A DNA stretch of 64,000 bases from contig NC_089856.1 of assembly GCF_036373705.1 (NCBI RefSeq), positions 681,501 through 745,500 on the forward strand, given 5' to 3'. A program made the translations under genes and the position numbers. Source of the stretch: Amia ocellicauda. Taxonomy: Eukaryota; Chordata; Actinopteri; Amiiformes; Amiidae. The notes beneath the pieces are model-generated. The model did no database searches. It was not told the origin of the DNA and saw only the letters and a program-made list of their open reading frames with translations. Positions 54,691 to 64,000 of the stretch are shown here, one piece after another; the first letter of the stretch is position 1, and every line of letters begins with the position of its first letter.

Positions 54691-56620
54691 GAAATGTGCA
54701 GTTTGCAGAATGGGCTCTGGGGGAGGTGAGATGGGGCAGCTGTAGAACTGATGGGACAGGGCGTCTGCCTTGGTATTGTCAGACCCTGGACGATTATGGA
54801 GAACTGGAAACAGGTGAAGAATAGCCTCTTCGCAGCACGGATGTAGTCCAGGTACCAGTGATCTGTAAGAATGAGGAAGAGATGCTTCAAATCGAATCAA
54901 ATGCTAACTTGATGTCAAGGAGCTCACGATTTCCAACATCATATTTGCGCTCAGCAGATGAAAGCTTCTTAGAAAAGAAGGCACATGGTTGGCTTGAGAG
55001 AGTGAAACCAAGAAAGCGTTGCAATTCCATTACGGTTCCAGGCTGAGGCGAATCAGTGATGGCTCTTACCTTGTACCGGTGCACTCGTAAACCGTAAAGC
55101 CCGTTCTGTAACAAACACTGGAGAACCTGCCTGACATAGGAAATGTGATCAGAGAAAGTAGAAGAGTAGATTAGAATATCATCGATGTAAAAAGTCCCAT
55201 TAACAAAAGCATGGAAACCAAAGGGACGTTAAGTAATCCCTGCTTGCAATAAAAGCCATTTTCTATTTGTCCCTTTGTGAAAAAGCAAGCTCCTCGGAGT
55301 TGTTCCAGCACAGCCAGTACCAAAGGCAATGGGTATTGATACTTAATAGTAATTTCATTGAGCCCCAGGTAGTCAATACATGGTCTGAGTCCCCTGTACT
55401 TCTTTGACACAAGTGGAGGGTTGAATGATTTGACATAATCCTCCATGGTCTGTGACTCTGGAATGGACAGGGGATAGATTCATCCTCTGGGGGGAGAGGT
55501 ACCTGGCAGCAAGTCGATTGCACAGTCCCAGGGACGATGAGGAGGTAGTCGAGATGCTTGTGACTTACTGTAGACTGCTGCCAGGTCCGAATATTCGGAA
55601 AGGAACTCGAGGGGTTTGGAGCGGATACGAGTCACTTGCCAGGGGAGGAACGGTAGTGTAAGTAGCAGTGACTTCCCCAGGACAGTATTTCTCTGTCCTT
55701 CCAGGAGATGGTCAGGTTGTGGTGAATGAGCTAGGGGAACCCCAGAATGATATCAGCGCCGGGTGAGTTGATGACAAAGAGGGAAAGGTCTTCATTGTGG
55801 AGAGCTCCGATCTGCAAGTGGATGGGGACAGTCCTCTGAGATATGTGACCTGAGTTTATGGGCTGATTCCTTACGGCCTGGATTTGAAGAGAAGGAATGC
55901 AGGAGACAAGAGGAATGCCGAGTTGTTCGATTGACGAAATTGCCTGCTGACCCCGAGTCCAATAATACAGAAACAAAGACATGTTTGGTATTCCATTTGA
56001 CCTTGGCGCTGATCAGACTCTGGGATTGGGTTAGTGGACATTGTCTTGTATTCACAGGGATGTCTTGGGGAGAGCCGGGATGGACAGAACAGGCATCTCA
56101 GCAGTGACCCGCTTGACCACAGAGGTATTGTTGTAGCCTCCTCTGTCTTTCCTCAGGAGTCATACGTGTGTGCCTAAGCTGTGGAGATCTGGACGTTGGT
56201 AAGGGTCTGGCAGGCTGATGTGGGACATCGGAGGTAGGATGTTTCCTTCTCATCTTCAGGAGGTGATCTAGATGGATGGCTAGTTGAATTAGCCTCTCCA
56301 AACCGAGGGCGGCATCACATCCACTGCAGGTCGGAGTGAACCCCCTGTCTGAAGACAGTGATCAAGGCACGCTCACCCCACCCACTTTTATCTGCCAGTA
56401 TCCGGAATTTGAGCACATAGTCAGCTGCCGATGATGAACCCTGGGTGGGCACGGCAGTGGAAAGCTCTGCTGGCTCCATGGAGAAAGCAAAGTCTTCTGT
56501 AATAACTGGGACTACCTGGGGCGCTGGACCCAGGTGCAGAGCACAGGAGAAGGGCCAGGTCGGGCAAGATGTCAGTAGACAGGAATAAGAGGGGTGAGGC
56601 AATATTCGTAGTCAAGGTAC
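54690..56620 (-). mobile_element. Decayed Ty3/gypsy LTR retrotransposon (gag-pol remnant)
   Basis: In minus-strand order: gag (56602-56315, YVLKFRILADKSGWGERALI; then 56301-56098 with a zinc-knuckle remnant CGQAGHC), aspartic protease region (56055-55730, VLLDSGSAGNFV and [10 protein letters not shown]), reverse transcriptase (55446-55170, [20 protein letters not shown]), RNase H (55060-54890, ERKYDVGNRELL) and a piece ending NTKADALSHQF (about 54750). Frameshifts and stops break every domain. Integrase and the 3' LTR are missing, and no env is present. It is a retrotransposon relic, not a functional element. The sequence above 56620 to about 56970 may be 5' LTR or leader but is not proven. 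Confidence 0.8.
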
Positions 56621-56969
56621 AGGTGTGTGGTCAGGGGATCAAGCAAACAGGATGGTCGTGAGAAGACAAGGCTCGGTGGTCAAAAGTGAAAAAACGGGTC
56701 TGATACACAGGAAGGCAAACACTGGGAAAGAATGCTCAGAATTGCTAGTGAACTAGTGACTGCAGCAAAGTGATATATATATATAGGGATCAGAGGAAGG
56801 CTGATGTCAGTGGCTGGAAGGGCTGGACCAAAGAGAGACATTTGCACATGGTGGTGAGTAATGGATTGTGTGGGATGCTGTTTAGAGTGCGAGAGATAGT
56901 GACCTCTGGAGGTGAACTGGGGGAGTGTGGGGTGAATATATGACAGCAGCGGAGGATCCAGCAAAACGC

Positions 56970-57596
56970 AAAAGCCGAAAATATGACAAAGCTTATTTAA
57001 AACTGGGCTTTACATGGAGCGGCCTCTCAGCATAACTGTAATTAAAACAAACTATCGCTCCTGGGGTTTTCTCTTTCTCTTCCTGTCTAAATTTCAACCC
57101 TGAATCCCTCTACTTTGTGCATTGAGGAAACAAACACACTGATAATAAATATTATACTGAATTTGGGGTTTGTTTTATTTTTATTTTATTACTTTAGCTG
57201 TTTCCATTTCTACTGTTTTTGATCTCAAAGAGTCTACTTCTGTAACTAATACTGATCTCTATATTGTTGTCATGATTTTGCAACACATGGTTGTATTGTC
57301 TTAGTAAACTATAAGGAGGACTATGAGTCACTTCTTGTCATTGCTCAGGGAGGCTCATTTGACAGTTTGAGACCCGCTGGTCTAGACTGACTTATTTAAG
57401 CCTGCAAAGTGTGTAATAAACACCGGTTGGGACCTCTGCTGACTGTAACTGAGCCGGGGGGAAACATCTGTAACTCACTAAACTTTTGTCATTGTAAAAA
57501 ATGGGATTGGGGAAAAAAGTGAGGGGGACCCCCCAAATCAAATCCTGCTTAGGGCGTCTTAAAGGCCCTGATCCTATATATTGTAATTCTTTCACT
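56970..57596. other. AT-rich intergenic DNA, nothing recognised
   Basis: About 630 bp without recognisable coding or repeat signals before the second rln3 block. Confidence 0.5.
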
Positions 57597-57934
57597 GTAG
57601 TGTTACTGTGTTTATAGAAAAATACAATATACTGACTGTCTATTGTTTCATATTAATACAGCCCCCTAACATGCTAACTTGACGGGAAGGCTGTAAATGC
57701 AGAATGACCCCCCAGCACACAACCATCGAAACCCCAACACACTCAGAGCACAACTGAGACAGAGGAGGAAGACCTGACACACCTACACACAACACACTAA
57801 CATACACACAGAAACACAGCAGGTAATGCAAAACCAGTGTTTATTAAAATACTGCAGAAACATCTCACACATACAGCATACAGGTCTGGAGCAGTGTGTC
57901 CTCAGTGCGTCCTCAGTGCGTCCTCAGTGCGTCC

Positions 57935-58594
57935 TCAGCACAGGGAACTGATCTCACTCTTGCTGCAGCCCCACTTGCAGCAGGCGTTGGAGAGGCCCAC
58001 CACCACGTCCCGCCCCTTCCTGTCCGCGCTGCGCAGCACCTGCAGCACCTCCTCGGACAGGGCGGAGCGGGACGGCCTCTCGAACCCAAGCCCTGCACCC
58101 CCCGCACCGGCCCCGGCCGCAGCGCGACCCGTCCAGCCTGGGGCCTCCAACTCGGGCAGCTCAGCATAGGGAAGTCCGGGGATGGAATCTGGGCTCCAGC
58201 TGTCAGAGGCCTCTGGGACGTCAGGGGAGAAAGAGTCCAACGACAGATCAGCTGAAGAGAGAGAGGGGTGGAGGGATAGAGAGTGAGACGGATGTGTCAG
58301 TCAGTGTCAGTCAGTTTGTCAGTCAGTGAATCAGTGTGTCATTCAGTGTGTCAGTCACTTTGTTCAGTCGGTGTGTCATTAAGTCAGCGTGTCAGTCAGT
58401 GCGTCAGAGTGTCCTTGCTCACCGCTGCCCCTGGTGGTCCGTCTCCAGCGCGACCCCCCGCAGGTGAAGATGACCGCGCGGATGAACTCGCGGCCGCACA
58501 GCTTGACGCCGTACGAGGGCGGTGGGCGTTCGGAGCCCAGGGCCCCCCCCAGGGCCAGCCCCAGAACACAGAGCAGCAGCAGCGGTCTGGACAT
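57935..58594 (-). CDS. rln3: Relaxin-3 preproprotein, copy B
   Basis: Exons 58423-58594 (ATG at 58592-58594) and 57935-58251 (stop at 57935-57937); 162 residues, identical in sequence to copy A. I found one coding difference, a synonymous Ser codon near the C-terminus. Signal peptide, B chain with RxxxRxxI, RKGR processing site and A-chain CCKWGCSKSEISSLC are all intact, as are splice sites, TATA box and AATAAA (57840-57845). The 5' region between TATA and ATG differs from copy A by small insertions, including one at about 58692-58713 and a repeated GAGTGCAGGAGAG, so regulation could differ. The copy may be functional. The near-absence of coding change implies a recent duplication or gene conversion. 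Confidence 0.95.
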
Positions 58595-58774
58595 CACGGC
58601 CAGAGAGAGAGGGAGGACGGAGCTGGAGCGAGGGAATGAGTGCAGGAGAGTAGACGAGTGCAGGAGAGGAGACGAGCAGCGGATCGGTGGCGGCTTTCTG
58701 CCTCGGGCGCAGTGATTCTCCCGGCACAGTGGGGGAGAGTAGCGCTGTGGTCCTCTTAGCCCTGCCTGCAGTCA

Positions 58775-58782
58775 TATTTATA
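58775..58782 (-). promoter_or_regulatory. rln3 copy B TATA box
   Basis: A minus-strand TATAAATA 181 bp upstream of the start codon. The flanking bases differ from copy A (GACTGCAG versus CGCCTGCAG). Confidence 0.65.
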
Positions 58783-59546
58783 CCCCCGGAACGCCCAGCC
58801 AGGCACGACACGGATCAAGAGAGCGAGGGAGGGAGAGTGAGAGGGAGATGGAGAGATAGTGAGGACAGCAGCCCCAGAGAGACCTTTGCGGAGACGATGT
58901 CATGAGCAGGAGAGACGCAAGCAGAGAGGTGTCAGGAGCACTAATCTGATCACCAGTGACCTTTCCACACTGACACACACACACACACACACACGTCAGG
59001 GTCAGAGACGTCCTCAATCTCTCTGTGTTCAGCATCAATGTTAGTACAATACAACACAATGTGTGCACTAGAATCCAGTATAGAGGGGCGTAGTTTCGTT
59101 TCAGAATTGGAGGGGTGCTGTCAATACTGGGGGGAGATGTGTCCCCTACGCCTATGGAGCCGAGCAATCAATACTGGGAGGGACAATTTAACGTTCTCTG
59201 AACATTGGGGGGAAACATTGGGGCATGCACCCCCGGTTACCCTAAAATTGCCAACAGGGGTTATTTTAAACCCTTTTAAACCTTTTTTCAATCTTTCAGA
59301 AATGTTAGGACTTTGTCAAGCAACTAGTTACCAACAAAAAAAAACACCATTTGCTATGATTTTTGTGTTAATGTGGAGGACTGAAAAAAATCTCTCTCTT
59401 GTGGGTCCATTTTGATCACTAGGAAAAAAACAATACAGCCTACAGGAACTTTACAATTGAAGCTCTAACTTTTGGAATTGCATATGCAAGATGGGATTCT
59501 CATCTTGGTTTAGGAACATCAGCTGGACACTACATTTAAATGTATA

Positions 59547-60576
59547 CACTACATGGCCAAAAGTATGTGGACAGCCCTTCGGCTATTTCAGCCACACACA
59601 TTACTGACAGGTGCATAAATTCAAGCATTTAGTCATCCAATCTCCATAGACAAACATTGGCAGTAGAATGGGCCGTACTGAAGAGCTCAGTGACTTATAA
59701 CATGGCACCGTCATGGGATGCCACCTTTCCAACAAGCCAAATTGCTGCCCTGCTAGAGCTGCCCAGGTCAAGTGCTGTTATTGTGAAGTGGAAACGTCTG
59801 GGACCAACAACAGTTCAGCAACACAAGTTCACAGAACGGGACCGCCGAGTGTTGAAGCGCATTGTTGCAACAATCACTACTGAGTTCCAAACTGCCTATG
59901 GAAGCAGCGTCAGCACAAGAACTATTCGTCAGGAGCTTCATGAAATGTGTTTCCATGGCTGAGCAGCCGCACACAAACCTAAGATCACCAGCGTCAGCTG
60001 GAGTGATGTAAAGCTCGCCGCCATTGGACCCTGGAGTGGAAGTCCTGGATCTGGCATTCCAATGGACAAATCTGAGTTTGGCGGATGCCAGGAAAATAAT
60101 GGTCTGGGGCTGTTTCTCATGGTTCAGGCTCTGCCCCTAGTTCCACTGAAGGGAAATCTTAATGCAACAGCAGACAATGACATTCTAGATTGCACTTCTA
60201 AATTTGTGGCAGCAGATTGGGGAGGCCCTCTCCTGTTTCCATAACAAGGCCCCCGTGCACAAAGCAGGTCCGTACAGAAATGGTCTGTCGAGATCGGTGT
60301 GGAAGAACTTGACTGGTCTGCCCAGAGCCCTGACCTTAACCCCATTGAACAGCTTTGGGATGAGTTGGAACGCCGACTGTGAGCCAGGCCTGATCACCCA
60401 ACATCAGTGCCCAACCTCACTGATGCCCCTCAACAATGTTCCAACATCTAGTGGAAAGCCTTCCCAGAGTGGAGGCTACTATAGCAGCATGGGGGGACAA
60501 ACTCTATATTAATGTTCATGATTTTGGAATGAGATGTTCAACAAGCAGGTATCCATATACTTTTGGCCATGTAGTG
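59547..60576 (+). mobile_element. Decayed Tc1/mariner element (1030 bp)
   Basis: The terminal repeats CACTACATGGCCAAAAGTAT and its complement are flanked by TA. The plus strand holds a transposase relic broken by frameshifts and stops. Recognisable pieces include an HTH region near 59668-59960 and segments near 60060-60360 (for example SPDLNPIEQLWDELE across 60325-60370). Not functional. Confidence 0.8.
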
Positions 60577-60579
60577 TAT

Positions 60580-61830
60580 TTGAGAGTTTTTGTGGCAAAA
60601 TATTGGTACAACTGTACACCTGCAGAATGGAGGCCAGTGGATTGAATAGAAATCAAAGCTGCAACTGGCCTTCTGCTACTTGCAGGCATGAGCAAAAGCA
60701 ACCATGAGACAATCAACACCCTGTGGTCTGAGACAGATGAGAGGGACCAACACTCCGACACTCATGGCTGTCAACAGCATGACACGAGTAGTGTGCTTTA
60801 CCTCTGTTTAGATCAGTGAATAAATGTTCATGACCAGTTTCAATGCATGAATTAGTTTAAAAAAAACTGTTTAAAACATACAAAACTACATTTTAGGACA
60901 GCCCTATAACTCTTAATATGTCACTACAAAGTGGACAGAGAGCAGAAGATCACAGCAATATTAATATGATACTTCGTGCTCTGTGCAGTTGGCGCCCGTT
61001 TCTCAGATTCTGTTGTCTCTTCTGAGAAGCTGCTCGGCCCACGTGACTTGCTTGCTGTCCAATGGAATCAGTCAAATATATTTTACATTGTACCTCCCTT
61101 TCCGTAATTGCTTCTGAAAATGCTGCAGCAGCTGCTTTATTTTTCAGCACTTACTGCAAATCTCGCAGACCCTGCTTTATTTTTTCAGCAGCTGTTTTAT
61201 TTTTTCAGCAGTTGCACTTCAGGGCCACCGAAAAAACTTCTGTTTTATAACAACAAATTTGGTTATGAATGTGTGAAAATGTTCAAATACATGCTTATTG
61301 TGGGGATTTAAAGCCATTTACTTGTGTTACAACAGGTTAATAAAATAAAACATTCTACTGTTTGACAGAAAGTGTAAATTTTCCATAATTTCCAAGTGGG
61401 GTCCAAAAATACCCCCATTGGTACTTTTAGTAGGCAAAATATGTGAAATGCATCAGTCTGGTGCACTTTGAGAGGAACAGGGGCTGGTTGACCCGTGAAG
61501 AATGTTGTGCTTTTGTAAACAATCCCATCATAAACCCGTGCAGTTGGATCAACTAATAAGACACTTGAGCTGCACTTGAGCCATCAAAGACATGAAGGAA
61601 AAGCTGCCACATGTGATGTACTGGTGCATTTAAAGTGTTTTCATTCCAATGCAGTCAAGGCATGAGAAGAAGAAAACAATATACTGGGGGGCACACATCA
61701 GTGGCAAAGTCTGCATCCCACATTTGGACACTTAATCAGCTGTAATGAAGATTGATAGAAGGGGGGATTTGTTATTTCTTGGCTGTGACTGGCTAAACTA
61801 GAACATACCTTGGCTAACAATGGTCGCATT
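60580..61830. other. Intergenic DNA with a MITE terminus
   Basis: No host gene seen. Three TTTTTCAGCA-type repeats at 61140-61210 end in GTTGCACTTCAGGGCCACCG (61206-61225), the terminus of the MITE family found complete at 22239-22356. Confidence 0.45.
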
Positions 61831-61910
61831 TGTGTAGTGCGGATTTCCGCAGGTGGAATTTAGCAATTCTGCGCATATCTGTGGAAATCTGCGCTACAAG
61901 AACGCGACCA

Positions 61911-62071
61911 ATGGCTTCGTCAAAGACAAGTTCTGCATGGAAATACTTTGACAAAGTAAATAAAAACACTGTTAAGTGTATAATATGTGCAGTACAATTA
62001 AACTACCATAAATCTACAGCTGGGATATTAACCCACCTAAGAGCCAAACACCCTTCTGTGACGCTAGTGTG
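61911..62071 (+). pseudogene. BED zinc-finger fragment of a hAT transposase or ZBED-type gene
   Basis: Plus-strand MASSKTSSAWKYFDKVNKNT followed by VKCIICAVQLNYHKSTAGIL and THLRAKHPSV gives the BED pattern CxxC...HxxxxH, with the typical WKYF start. It is 53 residues from the methionine to the TGA at 62069-62071. No catalytic domain follows before other elements begin. It is most likely a hAT relic; a short exon of a ZBED-type gene is less likely. A GCGGATTTCCGCA-type imperfect inverted repeat lies just upstream (61836-61905). Confidence 0.55.
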
Positions 62072-62344
62072 ACGCACACAAAGTGTATGGTCATATTGTG
62101 TATCTATGGTTGCTATATTTATTAAGAGATGTATACTTTATAATTTGTTTTTGAGAAACATGTAGCTGTAATATTCAGGTCATGTACGATTGGCGATCAC
62201 CACTGGAGGGGTTGGCTTGTTGTGCTTGAGGCTTGTTCTGGACGAGGTTTCCGATCAGGGCTATTTGCATACTACAACGGTCTCCAGTGTCTAAACAGTT
62301 CTCCTGTTTTACAGATACTATTATCTGTTACATGGCCGTCCACC

Positions 62345-62485
62345 AGGGGCCTGTTACACTAGTTACTACAGCACAGCCCTACTGTAACAGCACTGTTACT
62401 ACAACACCGCCCTACTGTAATAGTTACTACAGCCCCCAAGTGACAGGAATGTTAGATTGCAATATTGTTGCAACTGACCCATACA
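62345..62485. repeat. Short copy of the GTAACAGCACTGTTAC minisatellite plus tail
   Basis: About two units followed by GTGACAGGAATGTTAGATTG and TTGTTGCAACTGACCC, the same array-plus-tail arrangement as at 53.9 kb. Confidence 0.75.
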
Positions 62486-62507
62486 CACATGTATGTATAC
62501 ATACATA

Positions 62508-63278
62508 CAGACGGGTGACAAATTAAAGGAAAAACCTGAATAAATTAGTGGAGGAACACAACGAATGCAGATGACTCCAAACAGGTGCACTGCATGATAC
62601 AATTAAGTAATTAACATCCCATCATGCTCTGTGGCATGTATACAAATGCTGAGTAGCCCAGCTGACCTCGATTTTGGATCAAGATGGCAGTGCATAAACC
62701 CCTCATTACAAAGACAAATTTGGACAAGTGGGTGAGTGCATGTGTGGGACACCAGGAGAACGGAACAGGCCTGACTGCTGGACCCTACAGTGAGGGGGTC
62801 TGGAGGCTCTGTTGTGCTGTGGAGGGCATTTCCTAGCATGGTTTGGTCCACTTGTCCCCTTAGAGGGAAGGGTCACTGATTCTGAGTGATCTCCTTTATC
62901 CTATGGTGACACATTTCTGATGGGAGTGTCTCTTCCAGGATGACAATGCCCACCCACAGGGCACGAGGGTCACTGAATGGTGTGATGAGTGTGAAAATGA
63001 TGTGACTCATATGCTCTGGCCTTCAGTCACCAGATCTCAACCCAACTGAACACCTATGGGAGATTGTGGACCGACGTGTTAGACAGCGCTCTCCTCCACC
63101 ATCATCAAAACCCCAAATGAGGGAATATCTTTTGGAAGAATGGTGTCCATCCCTCCAGTAGAGTCCAGAGACTCGTAGAATCTGTGCCAAGAGCAGTGAA
63201 CCTGTTCTGGGGCTCGTGGTGCCCAAGACCTCACTGAGACACTGTATGTGGGTTTTCCTTTAATTTGTCACCCATCTG
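62508..63278 (+). mobile_element. Decayed Tc1/mariner element, shortened (771 bp)
   Basis: The ends CAGACGGGTGACAAATTAAA and its near-complement (one or two mismatches) are flanked by TA. The plus-strand relic contains CLFQDDNAHPQGTRV (second Asp) and a frameshifted [15 protein letters not shown]-like stretch near 63025-63065. The DNA-binding region is largely deleted. Confidence 0.75.
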
Positions 63279-63379
63279 TATATTTATGGTCAACAATTAA
63301 AAATAATAATCAGGACAGTTTATACAAATAAAAGTAGATTTAAACAAATTGTAAAAAAAACTAAAAAACGATATCAAGT

Positions 63380-63413
<34 letters not shown>

Positions 63414-64000
63414 CCAAATTATTTGGGTATATCAGCCTGATTTTGCTCTGCAGGCTTTGTTCTGTGTTTTCCTTTATATCTGCAGGATATGTGTGCAGGA
63501 CTCTGCCTGCAGGGATCTGTTGGGTGTTTGTGTGTTTGTGTTGCTGTCTTTGTGCGGGACTCTGAGAGTCTCACACCTCACTGCCATAGAGAGCAACAGG
63601 CTGGAGTCAAAAAACCTTATTGCCAAATTTTAACAGGAATTTTTCAATTGCTTTTCCTCTCTGTGCATCCAGTCTCTCTCTTTCTCTCTCTCTCTCTCTC
63701 ACTCTCTCTCTCTCTCTCTCACACACACACTCTCTCTCTCTGTATCTCTGCATCTCTCCAGGTCTGCATCTCGTCTCTCGGTGTCAGAGTCGCAGTTCGA
63801 GCAAAATGTAAATTGCTCAGGAGAACAGGAGAGAGATAAGGAGACGGGAGGGGGCAGGTGTCAGTGCTTTACCCTGAGCGAGGCGATAGTGTGGAGACAG
63901 GCCAGGGGGCTGCTGATTACAGCGTCTCTGTCCTTTGAGAGACGAGGGACCTTTGAGAATCTGGGAGCTGATTGCTCCCCCCCACTTGCCTCTTCTCATC
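63279..64000. other. Right edge of window, no gene recognised
   Basis: AT-rich, with an AATC repeat (63380-63410) and a (CT)n/(CA)n microsatellite (63679-63740). The last 200 bp are GC-richer and GAGACGG-rich, and could approach another gene, but no exon can be supported. Confidence 0.4.

Larger units (their letters stand above)
57597..59203. repeat. Segmental duplication block B (contains rln3 copy B)
   Basis: Direct duplicate of 51236-52800. Homology starts at GTAGTGTTACTGTG and ends at ACTGGGAGGGACAATTTAA in both. The offset is 6361 bp at the left edge and 6372 bp from the first small insertion onward. Confidence 0.9.

Noticed and set aside
54690-56620. Endogenous retrovirus
   Set aside because: Domain order and motifs fit Ty3/gypsy, there is no envelope-like region, and integrase is missing. 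It is called a retrotransposon relic.

Overview
This is vertebrate nuclear DNA, almost certainly from a ray-finned fish. The genes have many short exons with GT-AG introns. Microsatellites are abundant, and Tc1/mariner, CR1-like, other non-LTR and Ty3/gypsy elements are typical of fish. I cannot name the species. Every recognisable gene has its human counterpart on chromosome 19p13 (from memory), so this is a conserved linkage block. All of them lie on the minus strand.

Layout: zswim4 (exons 1-3 only, 10-1689); c19orf53 (2781-4020); a probable long tnpo2 3'UTR (about 4400-7200); tnpo2 (23 coding exons, 7201-16071) with a CpG-rich promoter and non-coding first exon near 18.4 kb; il27ra (15 coding exons, 19486-29793); about 21 kb of nested transposons and tandem arrays (29.8-50.8 kb); two directly repeated, nearly identical rln3 genes (51563-52222 and 57935-58594) separated by a minisatellite, a stray il27ra exon fragment and a decayed gypsy element; then decayed DNA transposons to the end.

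The most interesting signal is inside tnpo2. An element of about 72 nt recurs in separate introns, all in the sense orientation. It is not a generic repeat: it has C, D', C' and D boxes, a closing stem, and a guide matching the 28S rRNA segment targeted by SNORD41, which I recall is hosted by TNPO2 in human. Five copies are recognisable plus one remnant. Three of them end 73, 77 and 85 nt before the 3' splice site, close to the spacing preferred for intronic C/D snoRNAs. tnpo2 therefore appears to have become a multi-copy snord41 host.

Other notable points: the recent rln3 duplication; two near-identical 1221-bp Tc1/mariner elements with intact 346-residue transposases and DD36E spacing; one of these inserted in an arm of a long inverted repeat whose other arm preserves the empty site; a 40-bp minisatellite that begins exactly at a tnpo2 splice donor; a 5.4-kb higher-order array; and LINE 3' ends abutting (GA)n microsatellites.

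The genes do not form an operon. They act separately: tnpo2 in nuclear import and as snoRNA host, il27ra in cytokine signalling, rln3 as a neuropeptide hormone.
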